Assembly (NCBI RefSeq): GCF_014647915.1
Contig: NZ_BMQC01000001.1
Coordinates: 372,001-436,000 of the forward strand
Direction: 5' to 3'
From: Pilimelia terevasa
GTDB taxonomy: Bacteria; Actinomycetota; Actinomycetes; Mycobacteriales; Micromonosporaceae
DNA length: 64,000 nt
A model generated the notes under the pieces. That model did not search any database, was not told the DNA's origin, and saw only the letters and a list, made by a program, of their open reading frames with translations. Positions 49,964-57,765 of the stretch are shown here, one piece after another. Each line of letters opens with the position of its first letter. Position 1 is the stretch's first letter. The position numbers and the translations under genes were made by a program.

Positions 49964-50584
49964 TCAGCAGGCTGTCCAGTTCAGGTCGCCGGTGTCGAAC
50001 CGAAGTTCGTCGATGTCGACGGAGGAGAGGGCGGTGTTGTCGTCCGCCGCGTTCACCGTCAGGGTCAGATACAGCTTGTCGTCTGTCGCCTCGCACCTGG
50101 ACCAGGAGGTCTCCGTGCCGAACCGGGGCCGCGCGGTCCAGTCCCCGTGGCGCTTGCCGTGGAAGGTCGTCTTCACGACCGGCGCCATTCCGCCCCACTG
50201 GAAGAAGTACGCACTCATCACCGTGGCCGTGTCGCCACGCTCCAACCTGGTCGTGCCCTCCAGGGCGAACCGGTCGACCGCGAACCTCATCTTGTCCGGC
50301 CGATTCTGGAGCTGGAGGATCACGGTGCACGCGGCCCCGCCGTCACCGGTCTTCGACGTCATCGTGGTGAAGTCGAAATCCAGCCTCCTGCCGCCCATGC
50401 TCGACGTGTGGGTCGTACCCTGCTCGCAGTCGTTACTGAGACCGTGGACCCGGAACGTGACCGGGCCGGCGGGCGCGGGGGTGATGCCGGTCCGGTCGGC
50501 GCGGACGGGGCCGGCGGATGCCGGGGATCCCGCCAACGCGACCGCGACGCCCGCCAGCGCCGCCAGGGAGCGCACTCCTGCCAT
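49964..50584 (-). CDS. DUF4360-type secreted protein, copy 5, divergent form
   Basis: 206 residues; ATG directly abuts the stop of copy 4. Signal peptide 'VRSLAALAGVAVALAGSPAS'. Cys: 'HGLSNDCEQGTTHTSS' near residue 53, 'GDGGAACTVILQLQ' near 86, 'TSWSRCEATDDKLYL' near 160, and the last residue ('LNWTAC'). The first Cys motif is N-D-C in place of G-x-G-C, and the Y-P-x-G motif is lost. It sits between two copies of the G-A-D-C form and two of the classical form, so it may be a third subtype. Confidence 0.7.
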   Translation of the reverse strand: MAGVRSLAALAGVAVALAGSPASAGPVRADRTGITPAPAGPVTFRVHGLSNDCEQGTTHTSSMGGRRLDFDFTTMTSKTGDGGAACTVILQLQNRPDKMRFAVDRFALEGTTRLERGDTATVMSAYFFQWGGMAPVVKTTFHGKRHGDWTARPRFGTETSWSRCEATDDKLYLTLTVNAADDNTALSSVDIDELRFDTGDLNWTAC

Positions 50585-51304
50585 CTACTTTCGACCTCCA
50601 CACGGTTCGGCGATCATCTGGATCCGGGTCGCGCCCTGCACGTCATTGACGAAGTTGTCCATCCGGACCCTACTGGGCCTCGTGCCGGCCCCGCGGGTGA
50701 GCTGTAGGTCGATGGATACCTGCATCACCAGGCTCTGGTCCCGCTGGGCGCACGGGAGGAGCGTGTCCCTCAGGGTTCCGTCCACGTCCCAGCGGCTGAG
50801 GTCCAGCGGTCCGTTCAGGACTTTGCGTGCCTCCATCTTCACCGGGTTCCGGAAACCGAGATACTTGACCGTCCCCAGCGCGACGGCCTGGTCGCCGTCC
50901 CACAGGTGCGCAGTGCCCACCAGATAGCTCTTGCTGATCTCCAGGTCGTGTCCGGGCGCGATGCGGAGCGGGACATCGATGTTGCAACTGGCGGTGACGA
51001 AGTCGTCCGGTGTCCGGGAAAGGGCCTCGAAGCCCACGAAGCCGATGGCGAGCAGTTGCCTGGGCTCCTCCAGGACCACGCTGACCGAGCGGTCCTTGCC
51101 CTCGGGGGTCCGCCCGGTGCAGTCGGCCCCCCAGACCCGGGGTGCCCCGAGGGTGACAGGTCGCTCGTTGGTCGGCCGGGCGGCCGTCCCGATGAGGGCG
51201 GGCGGTGCGCCCGCGGCCGCCTCCGGCAGCGCGCTAGCGGCCACCGCGGCGGCGATCAGCAGCGCTGACCACAGACGCCGGGCTCGCGCCCGTCTGATCC
51301 CCAC
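50585..51304 (-). CDS. DUF4360-related secreted protein, copy 4, G-A-D-C form
   Basis: 239 residues from GTG 51302-51304. Signal peptide 'RLWSALLIAAAVAASALPEA'. Cys: 'PRVWGADCTGRTPEGK' near residue 61, 'DDFVTASCNIDVPLRIAPGH' near 108, 'DTLLPCAQRDQSLVMQVS' near 182, and 'IAEPCGGRK' at the end. 'SVSVVLEEP...GFEALSRTPDDF' aligns with 'FSVTFSGFEAIAERRGDIVN' of copy 3, so these two are close paralogs. Starts 3 bases after copy 3. Some lineages might not place this subtype in DUF4360; family link is by layout and position. Confidence 0.65.
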   Translation of the reverse strand: MGIRRARARRLWSALLIAAAVAASALPEAAAGAPPALIGTAARPTNERPVTLGAPRVWGADCTGRTPEGKDRSVSVVLEEPRQLLAIGFVGFEALSRTPDDFVTASCNIDVPLRIAPGHDLEISKSYLVGTAHLWDGDQAVALGTVKYLGFRNPVKMEARKVLNGPLDLSRWDVDGTLRDTLLPCAQRDQSLVMQVSIDLQLTRGAGTRPSRVRMDNFVNDVQGATRIQMIAEPCGGRK

Positions 51305-51307
51305 GGA

Positions 51308-51973
51308 TCAGCACCGTTCCGTCATGAGGTCGAGGTTGATCGCCCCGCGCAGGGTGTGCTCGATGCTGTCGAGGTGGATGGCGGTCTCGTCGCCCTCGTA
51401 GTTCTCGCTCTGGATCTGGGTGTGGATCGAGACGACGACCTGGGTCTCCTTGCAGGTGTTGTAGTCGGTCTGGACGTCGCCTTTCTCGGCGAAGGTCTTC
51501 AGGATCCCTGCGTGGTCGACGAACTTCTTGTCCACGCGGTACACCGGCGCCCGCGAGAGGCCGTGGAAGCGGACCTCGCCGAGAAGGTGGGCGGTGTCCA
51601 GGCGGCCCATCGTGGTCTTGCCCGCGAAGATGGTGTCGGTGACCTTCAGGCGGAACCCGGGAGCGAGGAACACCGGCACCATGACCTCGCACGCCGCGTT
51701 GACGATGTCACCCCGGCGCTCGGCGATCGCCTCGAACCCGCTGAACGTCACCGAGAACCGCTTGTTCGGTACGTCGTAGACCGGTGCCGGGGGTCCGTTG
51801 CGCGTACAGTCCGCCCCCACCACGGTCGCCGTGCCGAACCGTAGTCCGTCGCCGGCCCGCGCCGCGGCGGCGGGGCCGGCAACCGCGGCGAGAACGCCCA
51901 GCGCGGCGGCCAGGGCCACCGCGCTGGTGCCGACGCCGCCCGCGCGCCGCGCGGTCCCTGGCAGGCTCAGCAT
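51308..51973 (-). CDS. DUF4360-related secreted protein, copy 3, G-A-D-C form
   Basis: 221 residues; ATG 51971-51973 lies within the last codons of copy 2 (7-base overlap), indicating coupling. Signal region 'GVGTSAVALAAALGVLAAVA'. Cys: 'TVVGADCTRNGPPAPV' near residue 55, 'VNAACEVMVPVFLAPGFRLK' near 95, 'DYNTCKETQVVVSIHTQIQ' near 175, and the final 'MTERC'. 'HLLGEVRFHGLSRAPVYRV' corresponds to 'KYLGFRNPVKMEARKV' in copy 4. No enzymatic motif. Confidence 0.68.
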   Translation of the reverse strand: MLSLPGTARRAGGVGTSAVALAAALGVLAAVAGPAAAARAGDGLRFGTATVVGADCTRNGPPAPVYDVPNKRFSVTFSGFEAIAERRGDIVNAACEVMVPVFLAPGFRLKVTDTIFAGKTTMGRLDTAHLLGEVRFHGLSRAPVYRVDKKFVDHAGILKTFAEKGDVQTDYNTCKETQVVVSIHTQIQSENYEGDETAIHLDSIEHTLRGAINLDLMTERC

Positions 51974-52599
51974 GTCTTCCACTCCAGGTGGTACTTCGTG
52001 CTCGCCTGGTGGTCCTGGGAGACCATCGATATCTCGCCGCGCTCGCGGGCGGGGCCCGGGGTGATGTGCAGCGCCTGGTCGATCACGAATGTCTGCCGGC
52101 CGCCGCACGGCGCAAAGACCACCCGACCGACGCGTTTGTCCACCTGGAAAGGGTCAAGGAGCGGTCCCTTGTACGTCTCCTCGACGAAGGAGTGGTCCTG
52201 CTCGCCGGTGAAGCGGTAGGTCGCCTTGAACATCGCGCTGCTCTGCGGCTCCATGTTGAGGTAGCCGCGGTAGATGCTGTCGACGACGGCGAAGGTGAGA
52301 CCTTTCGGGTAGGTGACCCGGAAGATGATTTTGCAGTCCCGCGAGCGGTGGTTCGGCTCCCCCGGGACCGCGGGCGCGTACGCCTTGAAGTCGTCGAAGA
52401 GGAGGCTGACGACCTTCTTGTCCGGTGAGGTGAAGTCGGTGGTGTTGCCGCGGTTGCAGCCGTTGCCCGCGAAGTTGACCAGATCGATCTCGATCTCGTC
52501 GGCCCGCGGGGCGCGCGTCGCGGCCGAGGAGCTGGTGGCCCCGGCTAGCGCGGCGCTGGCGCCGAGCAGGACGATCGCCGTTCTGGTGACAGTGCGCAT
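51967..52599 (-). CDS. DUF4360-type secreted protein, copy 2 of the array
   Basis: 210 residues. Signal peptide 'TRTAIVLLGASAALAGATSS'. Cys: 'VNFAGNGCNRGNTTDF' near residue 48, 'RSRDCKIIFRVTYPKGLTFA' near residue 89, 'VVFAPCGGRQTFVIDQALHI' near 165, and the end 'LEWKTC'. 'SIYRGYLNMEPQSSAMFKAT' and 'SFVEETYKGPLLDPFQV' are the family body. Separated from copy 1 by 92 bases holding a 13-bp-stem hairpin; copies 2-7 are packed with gaps of at most 17 bases. Confidence 0.78.
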   Translation of the reverse strand: MRTVTRTAIVLLGASAALAGATSSSAATRAPRADEIEIDLVNFAGNGCNRGNTTDFTSPDKKVVSLLFDDFKAYAPAVPGEPNHRSRDCKIIFRVTYPKGLTFAVVDSIYRGYLNMEPQSSAMFKATYRFTGEQDHSFVEETYKGPLLDPFQVDKRVGRVVFAPCGGRQTFVIDQALHITPGPARERGEISMVSQDHQASTKYHLEWKTC

Positions 52600-52639
52600 C
52601 GTTCACTCCGGTCCTGGGGTGCGCGGGTCGTCATGAGTC

Positions 52640-52678
52640 GTGCGCCGCGACCTCCGCACTCCGGCGGTCGCGGCGCAC
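52640..52678 (-). terminator. Intercistronic hairpin between array copies 1 and 2
   Basis: GTGCGCCGCGACC (52640-52652) and GGTCGCGGCGCAC (52666-52678) pair perfectly over 13 bp around a 13-nt loop, 14 bases after the stop of copy 1. Probably a partial terminator or mRNA stabiliser that lets copy 1 be made in excess. Confidence 0.65.
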
Positions 52679-52691
52679 GGCGGCATGACTG

Positions 52692-53300
52692 TCAGCACGG
52701 CTTCCAGTTGAGCAGGACCTTGGTCGATACGTCGACGCTCATGCTGTCGAGGTTGATCGTGGCGGACGCGCCCTGCGTGCCCAGCGTGTGCCGGGTCGCG
52801 AGGTAGCGCCTCTCCTTGCAGGGCGCCTCGTGGGTGACATCGGCCTCGTGGTTCTCCTGGAACGTGCCCTCGCGCGGCCCGGAGTAGGTCTTCTTCAGCT
52901 CGGAGTACCGGGAGTCGCCCTGGAAGTAGTACTGGTTCACCATCTGGGCGCTGGAGCCCGCGCCGACGTCGGTGTAGCCGCGGTACTGCGCGCCGATGAG
53001 GCTGTAGCTCCAGCCGGCGGGGTACTCCAGCAGGAAGTTGACCTGGCAGTCCTTGGACCGGACGCCCGAGGTGCTGGCCGCGAAGTCGCTGAAGATGATG
53101 TCGACGGCCTGGTTCGAGTTGGACATGACGACCGACGTCCCGTTGCGGGGGCAGCCGTTTCCGCCGAACTTCACGTCGGTCACCTTGACCGTCGGCGGGC
53201 CGGGTACGGCGACCTGGGCGGCGGCCGGGACGGCGGTGAGGGCGGTGGTCACCGCCACTGCGGCGAGCGCGCCTGACATGAGTGCGGAGGTGATGCGCAT
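52692..53300 (-). CDS. DUF4360-type secreted protein, copy 1 of the array
   Basis: 202 residues from ATG 53298-53300 behind GGGGGAC; an upstream in-frame ATG at 53322-53324 lacks a site. Signal peptide 'ITSALMSGALAAVAVTTALT'. Cys: 'VKFGGNGCPRNGTSVV' near residue 49, 'RSKDCQVNFLLEYPAGWSYS' near 83, 'HEAPCKERRYLA' near 160 and the end 'LNWKPC'. 'AQYRGYTDVGAGSSAQMVNQ' and 'KKTYSGPREGTFQENHEADV' are typical DUF4360. First gene of the array, with its own promoter region and upstream palindrome. Confidence 0.82.
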   Translation of the reverse strand: MRITSALMSGALAAVAVTTALTAVPAAAQVAVPGPPTVKVTDVKFGGNGCPRNGTSVVMSNSNQAVDIIFSDFAASTSGVRSKDCQVNFLLEYPAGWSYSLIGAQYRGYTDVGAGSSAQMVNQYYFQGDSRYSELKKTYSGPREGTFQENHEADVTHEAPCKERRYLATRHTLGTQGASATINLDSMSVDVSTKVLLNWKPC

Positions 53301-53388
53301 GTTGTCCCCCATGGGTCGGTACACGGACGTCCGATGTGGATCGCCGCCGTAACGATAGGGGGCGGGGCAAAAAGCTGGCTACGTCTGG

Positions 53389-53412
53389 AATGTGTCAGCA
53401 ATCTGACACATT
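53389..53412. promoter_or_regulatory. 24-bp palindrome upstream of the DUF4360-type array
   Basis: AATGTGTCAG (53389-53398), CAAT, CTGACACATT (53403-53412): perfect 10-bp arms and low GC. It lies 89-112 bases upstream of array copy 1 and 32 bases beyond the msrA stop. GC-poor arms argue for a protein-binding operator over a terminator. Confidence 0.55.
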
Positions 53413-53443
53413 TCGCGCTGCCCGTGCGTCAACCTGGGACGGG

Positions 53444-54055
53444 TCAGCGGGGGTAGGCCACGCCGGTCGCGGCGTGGCAGCGGTACCCGTGCGGGTTCTT
53501 CGCGGCCGACAGGTACTGCTGGTGGGAGTCCTCGGCGTAGTAGAACTCGCGCAGGGGCGCGATCTCCGTGGTGATCTCGCCCCAGCCGGCCGCGCGGACC
53601 GCGGGCGCGTACCGGTCCCGGGTGCGCGCCGCCGCCGCGGCCTGGGCGTCCGTCGTCCAGAAGACCGCGGACCGGTACTGCGAGCCGATGTCGTTGCCCT
53701 GCCGGTCGCCCTGGGTCGGGTCGTGGTTCTCCCAGAACAGCCGCAGCAGGTCCTCGTACGGGACGACGGCGGGGTCGTGGACAACCTGGACCACCTCGGC
53801 GTGCCCGGTGCGCCCGGTGCAGGTCTGCTCGTACGTCGGGTGCGGCACGTCGCCCCCGGCGTAGCCGACAGCCGTGCTGTACACGCCGGGGACCTGCCAG
53901 AACAGCTCCTCGGCGCCCCAGAAGCAGCCCATGCCGAAGACGGCGACCCCGTACCCGGCGGGCCACGGACCCACCATCGGGGCATCCAGAACCAGGTGGC
54001 GGCCGGCGACGGGCACGGGGGTCTGCCGGTTGGGGGGCGGCGTGCGTCCGAACAT
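53444..54055 (-). CDS. msrA: Peptide methionine-S-sulfoxide reductase
   Basis: 203 residues from ATG 54053-54055 with AGAGGAACG upstream. Catalytic motif '[20 protein letters not shown]' near residue 40 with the nucleophile Cys, '[20 protein letters not shown]' near 60, '[16 protein letters not shown]' near 81 and '[13 protein letters not shown]' near 122. The C-terminal '[17 protein letters not shown]' has the resolving Cys area. Repairs oxidised methionine (S-form) in the cytoplasm. Divergent from the ArsR/MFS pair. Confidence 0.95.
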   Translation of the reverse strand: MFGRTPPPNRQTPVPVAGRHLVLDAPMVGPWPAGYGVAVFGMGCFWGAEELFWQVPGVYSTAVGYAGGDVPHPTYEQTCTGRTGHAEVVQVVHDPAVVPYEDLLRLFWENHDPTQGDRQGNDIGSQYRSAVFWTTDAQAAAAARTRDRYAPAVRAAGWGEITTEIAPLREFYYAEDSHQQYLSAAKNPHGYRCHAATGVAYPR

Positions 54056-54147
54056 GATCGTTCCTCTCCGTCGCGCTCCATTCTGCGCGACCGCGGGCGT
54101 GATCCGCACGGGTCGGAGAGTGTCGCCGCTCACCCTGGCGGTATCGT

Positions 54148-54175
54148 ACAAGAGCCATTGCACAAGAACTCTTGT
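54148..54175. promoter_or_regulatory. ArsR-family operator: palindrome plus extra half-site
   Basis: ACAAGA-AC-TCTTGT (54162-54175) is a near-perfect palindrome, and a further half-site ACAAGAG begins at 54148, 14 bases away. It is 17-45 bases upstream of the ArsR-type start, in an AT-rich promoter. Matches the form of winged-helix ArsR operators. Confidence 0.65.
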
Positions 54176-54192
54176 TGAATTAGCCTCGACCC

Positions 54193-54792
54193 ATGAGCGA
54201 CATCCGACTCACCGACTCCGCGACCATGTGGGCGCTCGCCCACCCCACCCGCCTGCGCCTGCTCGGCGAGCTGCGCGCCCGGGGGCCGGCGACGGTCGGC
54301 CGGCTCGCCACCCGGACCGGCCAGGCCGTCGGTTCCGTCAGCTACCACCTGCGCACCCTGGCCGCTCACGGTCTGGTCACCGAGGCCGCCGGCCACGCCC
54401 GCGACCGGCGGGAGCGCTGGTGGCAGGCCGCGCACGAGACGACCAGCTTCGCGCCGGCCGACGTGCGCGGCGACCCCGAGGGGGAGGCGGCCATGGCCGC
54501 CCTGCGGCGCAGCATCATCCACGGGTACGCCCGCGGCCTGGAGCGGGCGCTCGACCAGGAGCGGCACCTGCCCCCGGAGTGGGTCGCGGCGACCGGCGGC
54601 GGCGACGAGCTGCTGCACCTCACCGTCGAGGAGGCCGCCGAGCTGCGCGCCGAGCTGGAGGCGACGGCCGCCCGCTGGCACGCCCGGGGCGCGGCCGGCC
54701 GGCCCGGGGCGGAGCCCGTCTGGTTCATCTACCAGGCCGTCCGGCGGGAGCCGACCCCGTCGCCCGCGGCGGACGGGAGCACGGCGCCGTGA
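54193..54792 (+). CDS. ArsR-family winged-helix regulator
   Basis: 199 residues from ATG 54193. Winged helix at residues 8-75: '[20 protein letters not shown]', '[20 protein letters not shown]' (recognition helix) and '[20 protein letters not shown]' leading to the wing. No cysteine metal site is present, so it is a non-metal ArsR type. The C-terminal half is helical ('[20 protein letters not shown]', '[20 protein letters not shown]') and probably senses a ligand or mediates dimers. Its TGA overlaps the MFS GTG, so it most likely controls that transporter and itself through the palindrome upstream. Confidence 0.88.
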   Translation: MSDIRLTDSATMWALAHPTRLRLLGELRARGPATVGRLATRTGQAVGSVSYHLRTLAAHGLVTEAAGHARDRRERWWQAAHETTSFAPADVRGDPEGEAAMAALRRSIIHGYARGLERALDQERHLPPEWVAATGGGDELLHLTVEEAAELRAELEATAARWHARGAAGRPGAEPVWFIYQAVRREPTPSPAADGSTAP

Positions 54793-56033
54793 GTGCCGCG
54801 GTCGCCGCCCCGCCGGCCGCCCGGCGCCGGGTGCCGCTGTACGCCCTGGTCGCCGCCAGCGCCGTCTCGCTCACCGGCAACATGGTCACCCTCGTCGCGC
54901 TGCCGATCTATGTCCTGACCGAGACCGGCTCGGCCGCCCGCACCGGCCTGGTCGGCGCCTTCGCCTTCGCCCCGATGGTGATCGGCGGCGCCCTCGGCGG
55001 CGTGGTGGTGGACCGGATCGGGCCGCGCCGCGCCAGCGTCCTCGCCGACGCGGTGTCCGGGGCGACCATGCTGGCCATCCCGCTGTGCGCGCTGGCGGGC
55101 GCGCTGCCGCTGTGGCTGCTGCTGGGGCTGGTCTTCGCCAGCGGCGTCCTGGACAGCCCCGGCCAGAGCGCCCGGATGGTGCTCGTCCCCGAGGCCGCCG
55201 CGCTGGCCGGCGTCCCGGTGGAGCGCGGCGTCGCCCTGATGGGCGCGGTCGAGCGCGGCGCGCGGCTCGTGGGCGCCCCGCTGGCCGGGCTGCTCGTCGG
55301 TCTCCTGGGCGGCGTGAACGCACTGTTCGTGGACGCGGCGACCTTCGCCGTCTCGGCGCTGATCGTCGGGCTCCTCGTCCCGCGGGCGCTGCGGCCGGCG
55401 GCCGAGGCGGACCACACCCCCGGCCAGGGGTACTGGCAGGACTTCCGCGCGGGGCTGCGGTTCGTGGCCCGGGACCCGCTGCTGCGGGCGATCGTCCTGA
55501 TGGTGGTGGTGACCAACGTCTTCGACGCCGCCAAGGTCAGTGTGCTGCTGCCCGTGGTGGCCGAGGACCGGCTGGGCGGCGCCGCGGCCTTCGGGCTGCT
55601 CGTCGGCGCGCTGGGCGGCGGCGCGCTGGTCGGGTCGCTGGCCTTCGCCGCCGTCGGGCACCGGCTGCCCCGGCGGGTGACCCTCGTGGCGGCGTTCCTG
55701 ACCTGCGGACCGGCGCCGCTGCTGGCGCTGGCCACCGGCTGGCCGCTGCCGGTCCTGCTCGGGGTGTACCTGGTCTGCGGCCTGGGGGCCGGGCTGATCA
55801 ACCCGATCCTGGAGACGGCGGAGCTGCGGCGGGTGCCGCCGGCGCTGCGGGCGCGCGTCGTCGGCGCGACCACGGCCGGCTGCTGGGCGGCGATGCCGCT
55901 GGGGGCGCTGGGCGCCGGGGTGGCGGTCACCGCGTTCGGAACGACGCCGGTGCTGGTGGCGGTCGGGGTGGCGTACCTCCTGGCCTCCCTCGCCCCGCTG
56001 GTCGGCCGCGGCTGGGACGAGATCGACCGATGA
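54789..56033 (+). CDS. MFS transporter (drug-efflux type)
   Basis: 414 residues from a GTG overlapping the ArsR stop (GTGA). Twelve predicted membrane helices. The helix 2-3 loop is 'GGVVVDRIGPRRASVLADAV' near residue 65, the classical MFS A motif; 'LDSPGQSARMVLVPEAAAL' near 120 and 'RGVALMGAVERGARLVGAPL' near 148 match the enterobactin/macrolide-exporter-like MFS_3 group. It likely exports a compound sensed by the ArsR protein. Substrate unknown. Confidence 0.9.
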   Translation: MSAAVAAPPAARRRVPLYALVAASAVSLTGNMVTLVALPIYVLTETGSAARTGLVGAFAFAPMVIGGALGGVVVDRIGPRRASVLADAVSGATMLAIPLCALAGALPLWLLLGLVFASGVLDSPGQSARMVLVPEAAALAGVPVERGVALMGAVERGARLVGAPLAGLLVGLLGGVNALFVDAATFAVSALIVGLLVPRALRPAAEADHTPGQGYWQDFRAGLRFVARDPLLRAIVLMVVVTNVFDAAKVSVLLPVVAEDRLGGAAAFGLLVGALGGGALVGSLAFAAVGHRLPRRVTLVAAFLTCGPAPLLALATGWPLPVLLGVYLVCGLGAGLINPILETAELRRVPPALRARVVGATTAGCWAAMPLGALGAGVAVTAFGTTPVLVAVGVAYLLASLAPLVGRGWDEIDR

Positions 56034-56040
56034 CCCGCGA

Positions 56041-56060
56041 CCGCCGGTCCGGTCCGGCGG
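56041..56060. terminator. Convergent terminator-like hairpin
   Basis: CCGCCGG (56041-56047) and CCGGCGG (56054-56060), 7-bp stem with a 6-nt loop, between the ends of the MFS and HIT genes. Confidence 0.4.
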
Positions 56061-56070
56061 CTCTGGCGGC

Positions 56071-56484
56071 TCAGGCCAGGGCGTGCCGGATGCGTGCGGC
56101 GCAGGCGCGGGCGGCGTCCGGGTCGGGGTAGCGGGTGCGGGGCCAGAAGAAGCCGCGCAGGCCGTCGCCCTTCGTCCGGGGTACCACGTGGGTGTGCAGG
56201 TGCGGCACGGACTGGGAGACCCGGTTGTTCATGGCGACGAAGGTGCCGCCCGCGCCGAGTCCCGACTCCACCGCCGCCGCGACCCGCTGGACGAGCGCGA
56301 AGTACGGGCCGAGGTCGGCGACCGGCACGTCGGTGAGGACCACCAGGTGCGGCCGGGGTACGACGAGCACGTGCCCGGGGAACACCGGCCGCACGTCCAG
56401 GAACGCCACGCCGGCCGGCTCGTCGGCCACCACGTCGGCGGGCGCCGCCCCGGCGACGACGGCGCAGAACACACAGTCACCCAC
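56071..56484 (-). CDS. HIT-family hydrolase
   Basis: 137 residues from GTG 56482-56484. 'GDCVFCAVVAGAAPADVVAD' at the N-terminus has a Cys-x-x-Cys for zinc, 'AFLDVRPVFPGHVLVVPRPH' is near residue 32, and the histidine triad is 'VPHLHTHVVPRTKGDG' near residue 101 (H-x-H-x-H). Cleaves nucleoside phosphoramidates or adenylyl-amino acid type compounds. Convergent with the MFS gene. Confidence 0.92.
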   Translation of the reverse strand: MGDCVFCAVVAGAAPADVVADEPAGVAFLDVRPVFPGHVLVVPRPHLVVLTDVPVADLGPYFALVQRVAAAVESGLGAGGTFVAMNNRVSQSVPHLHTHVVPRTKGDGLRGFFWPRTRYPDPDAARACAARIRHALA

Positions 56485-56586
56485 GAACGCGCACCCTAGC
56501 CCTGCCGGCCGCCCGCGGCCGCGCGGCGCGGCGGGTCCGCGGCCGCATCGTGTACGGCGGGCCGGCCCGGGGACTAGCCTCGACGC

Positions 56587-57723
56587 ATGACGTACGGCTT
56601 CGAGACCCTCGCGATCCACGCCGGCCAGGCGCCCGACCCGCGCACCGGGGCGGTGATCCCGCCGATCTTCCAGACCTCCACCTACGTGCAGGACGGCGTC
56701 GGCCGCCCGCGCCAGGGGTACGAGTACAGCCGGTCGGCGAACCCCACCCGCGACGCGCTCCAGGAGTGCCTCGCCGCGCTGGAGGGCGGCGCCCGGGCAC
56801 TGGCCTTCGCCAGCGGCCTCGCCGCCGAGGACACCCTGCTGCGCAGCGTCTGCCGGCCCGGCGACCACGTGGTCATCCCCGACGACGCCTACGGCGGCAC
56901 CTACCGGCTGGTCGCCCGCGTCTGCGAGCAGTGGGGACTGGACTGGACCGCCGCCGACATCACCGACGTCGGGGCCGTCCGCGCGGCCATCACCGCGCAC
57001 ACCCGGGTGGTCTGGCTGGAGACGCCGACCAACCCGCTGCTGAACATCGCCGACATCGGGGCGGTGGCGCAGCTCGCCCACGAGCGCGAGGCGCTGTGCG
57101 TCGTGGACAACACCTTCGCCTCGCCGTACCTCCAGCAGCCGCTGGCCCTCGGCGCCGACGTGGTCGTCCACTCGACGACGAAGTACCTGGGCGGCCACTC
57201 CGACGTCGTCGGCGGCGCGCTGGTCTTCGGCGACGCCGAGCTGGGGGAGCAGGTGGCGTTCCACCAGAACGCGATGGGCGCGGTCAACGGCCCCTTCGAC
57301 GCCTGGCTGACGCTGCGCGGGATCAAGACCCTCGGCGTGCGGATGGACCGGCACTGCGACAACGCCGAGCGGGTCGCCGAGTTCCTCGCCGGCCACGCCG
57401 CCGTCACCGAGGTGATCTACCCCGGACTGGCCAGCCACGCCGGGCACGAGCTGGCCGGCAAGCAGATGCGGCGGTACGGCGGGATGGTCTCCTTCCGCAC
57501 CGGCAGCGAGGAGCGGGCGGTCGCGGCCTGCGAGCGGACCAAGGTCTTCCTGCTGGCCGAGTCCCTGGGCGGGATCGAGTCGCTGATCGAGCACCCCGGT
57601 CGGATGACCCACCTGAGCACGGCGGGGTCGCCTCTTGAAGTACCGGCTGATCTCGTGCGACTGTCGGTCGGCATCGAGCACATCGACGATCTCGTCGCCG
57701 ATCTGGCCGAGGCGCTTTCCTGA
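56587..57723 (+). CDS. Cystathionine gamma-synthase / PLP transsulfuration enzyme
   Basis: 378 residues from ATG 56587. 'GYEYSRSANPTRDALQECLA' near residue 45, 'FASGLAAEDTLLRSVCRPGD' near 78, 'PTNPLLNIADIGAVAQLAH' near 147, and the PLP Lys in 'VVVHSTTKYLGGHSDVVGG' near residue 193. C-terminal 'SLGGIESLIEHPGRMTH' near 323 confirms the gamma family. It is annotated in actinobacteria as cystathionine gamma-synthase but may also act as gamma-lyase; sequence alone does not decide. Forms a transsulfuration pair with the CBS gene at 44.2 kb. Confidence 0.9.
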   Translation: MTYGFETLAIHAGQAPDPRTGAVIPPIFQTSTYVQDGVGRPRQGYEYSRSANPTRDALQECLAALEGGARALAFASGLAAEDTLLRSVCRPGDHVVIPDDAYGGTYRLVARVCEQWGLDWTAADITDVGAVRAAITAHTRVVWLETPTNPLLNIADIGAVAQLAHEREALCVVDNTFASPYLQQPLALGADVVVHSTTKYLGGHSDVVGGALVFGDAELGEQVAFHQNAMGAVNGPFDAWLTLRGIKTLGVRMDRHCDNAERVAEFLAGHAAVTEVIYPGLASHAGHELAGKQMRRYGGMVSFRTGSEERAVAACERTKVFLLAESLGGIESLIEHPGRMTHLSTAGSPLEVPADLVRLSVGIEHIDDLVADLAEALS

Positions 57724-57765
57724 CCGACGCGCCCGGACGTCCCCCGAGTGAACAGGCAGGGCAGC

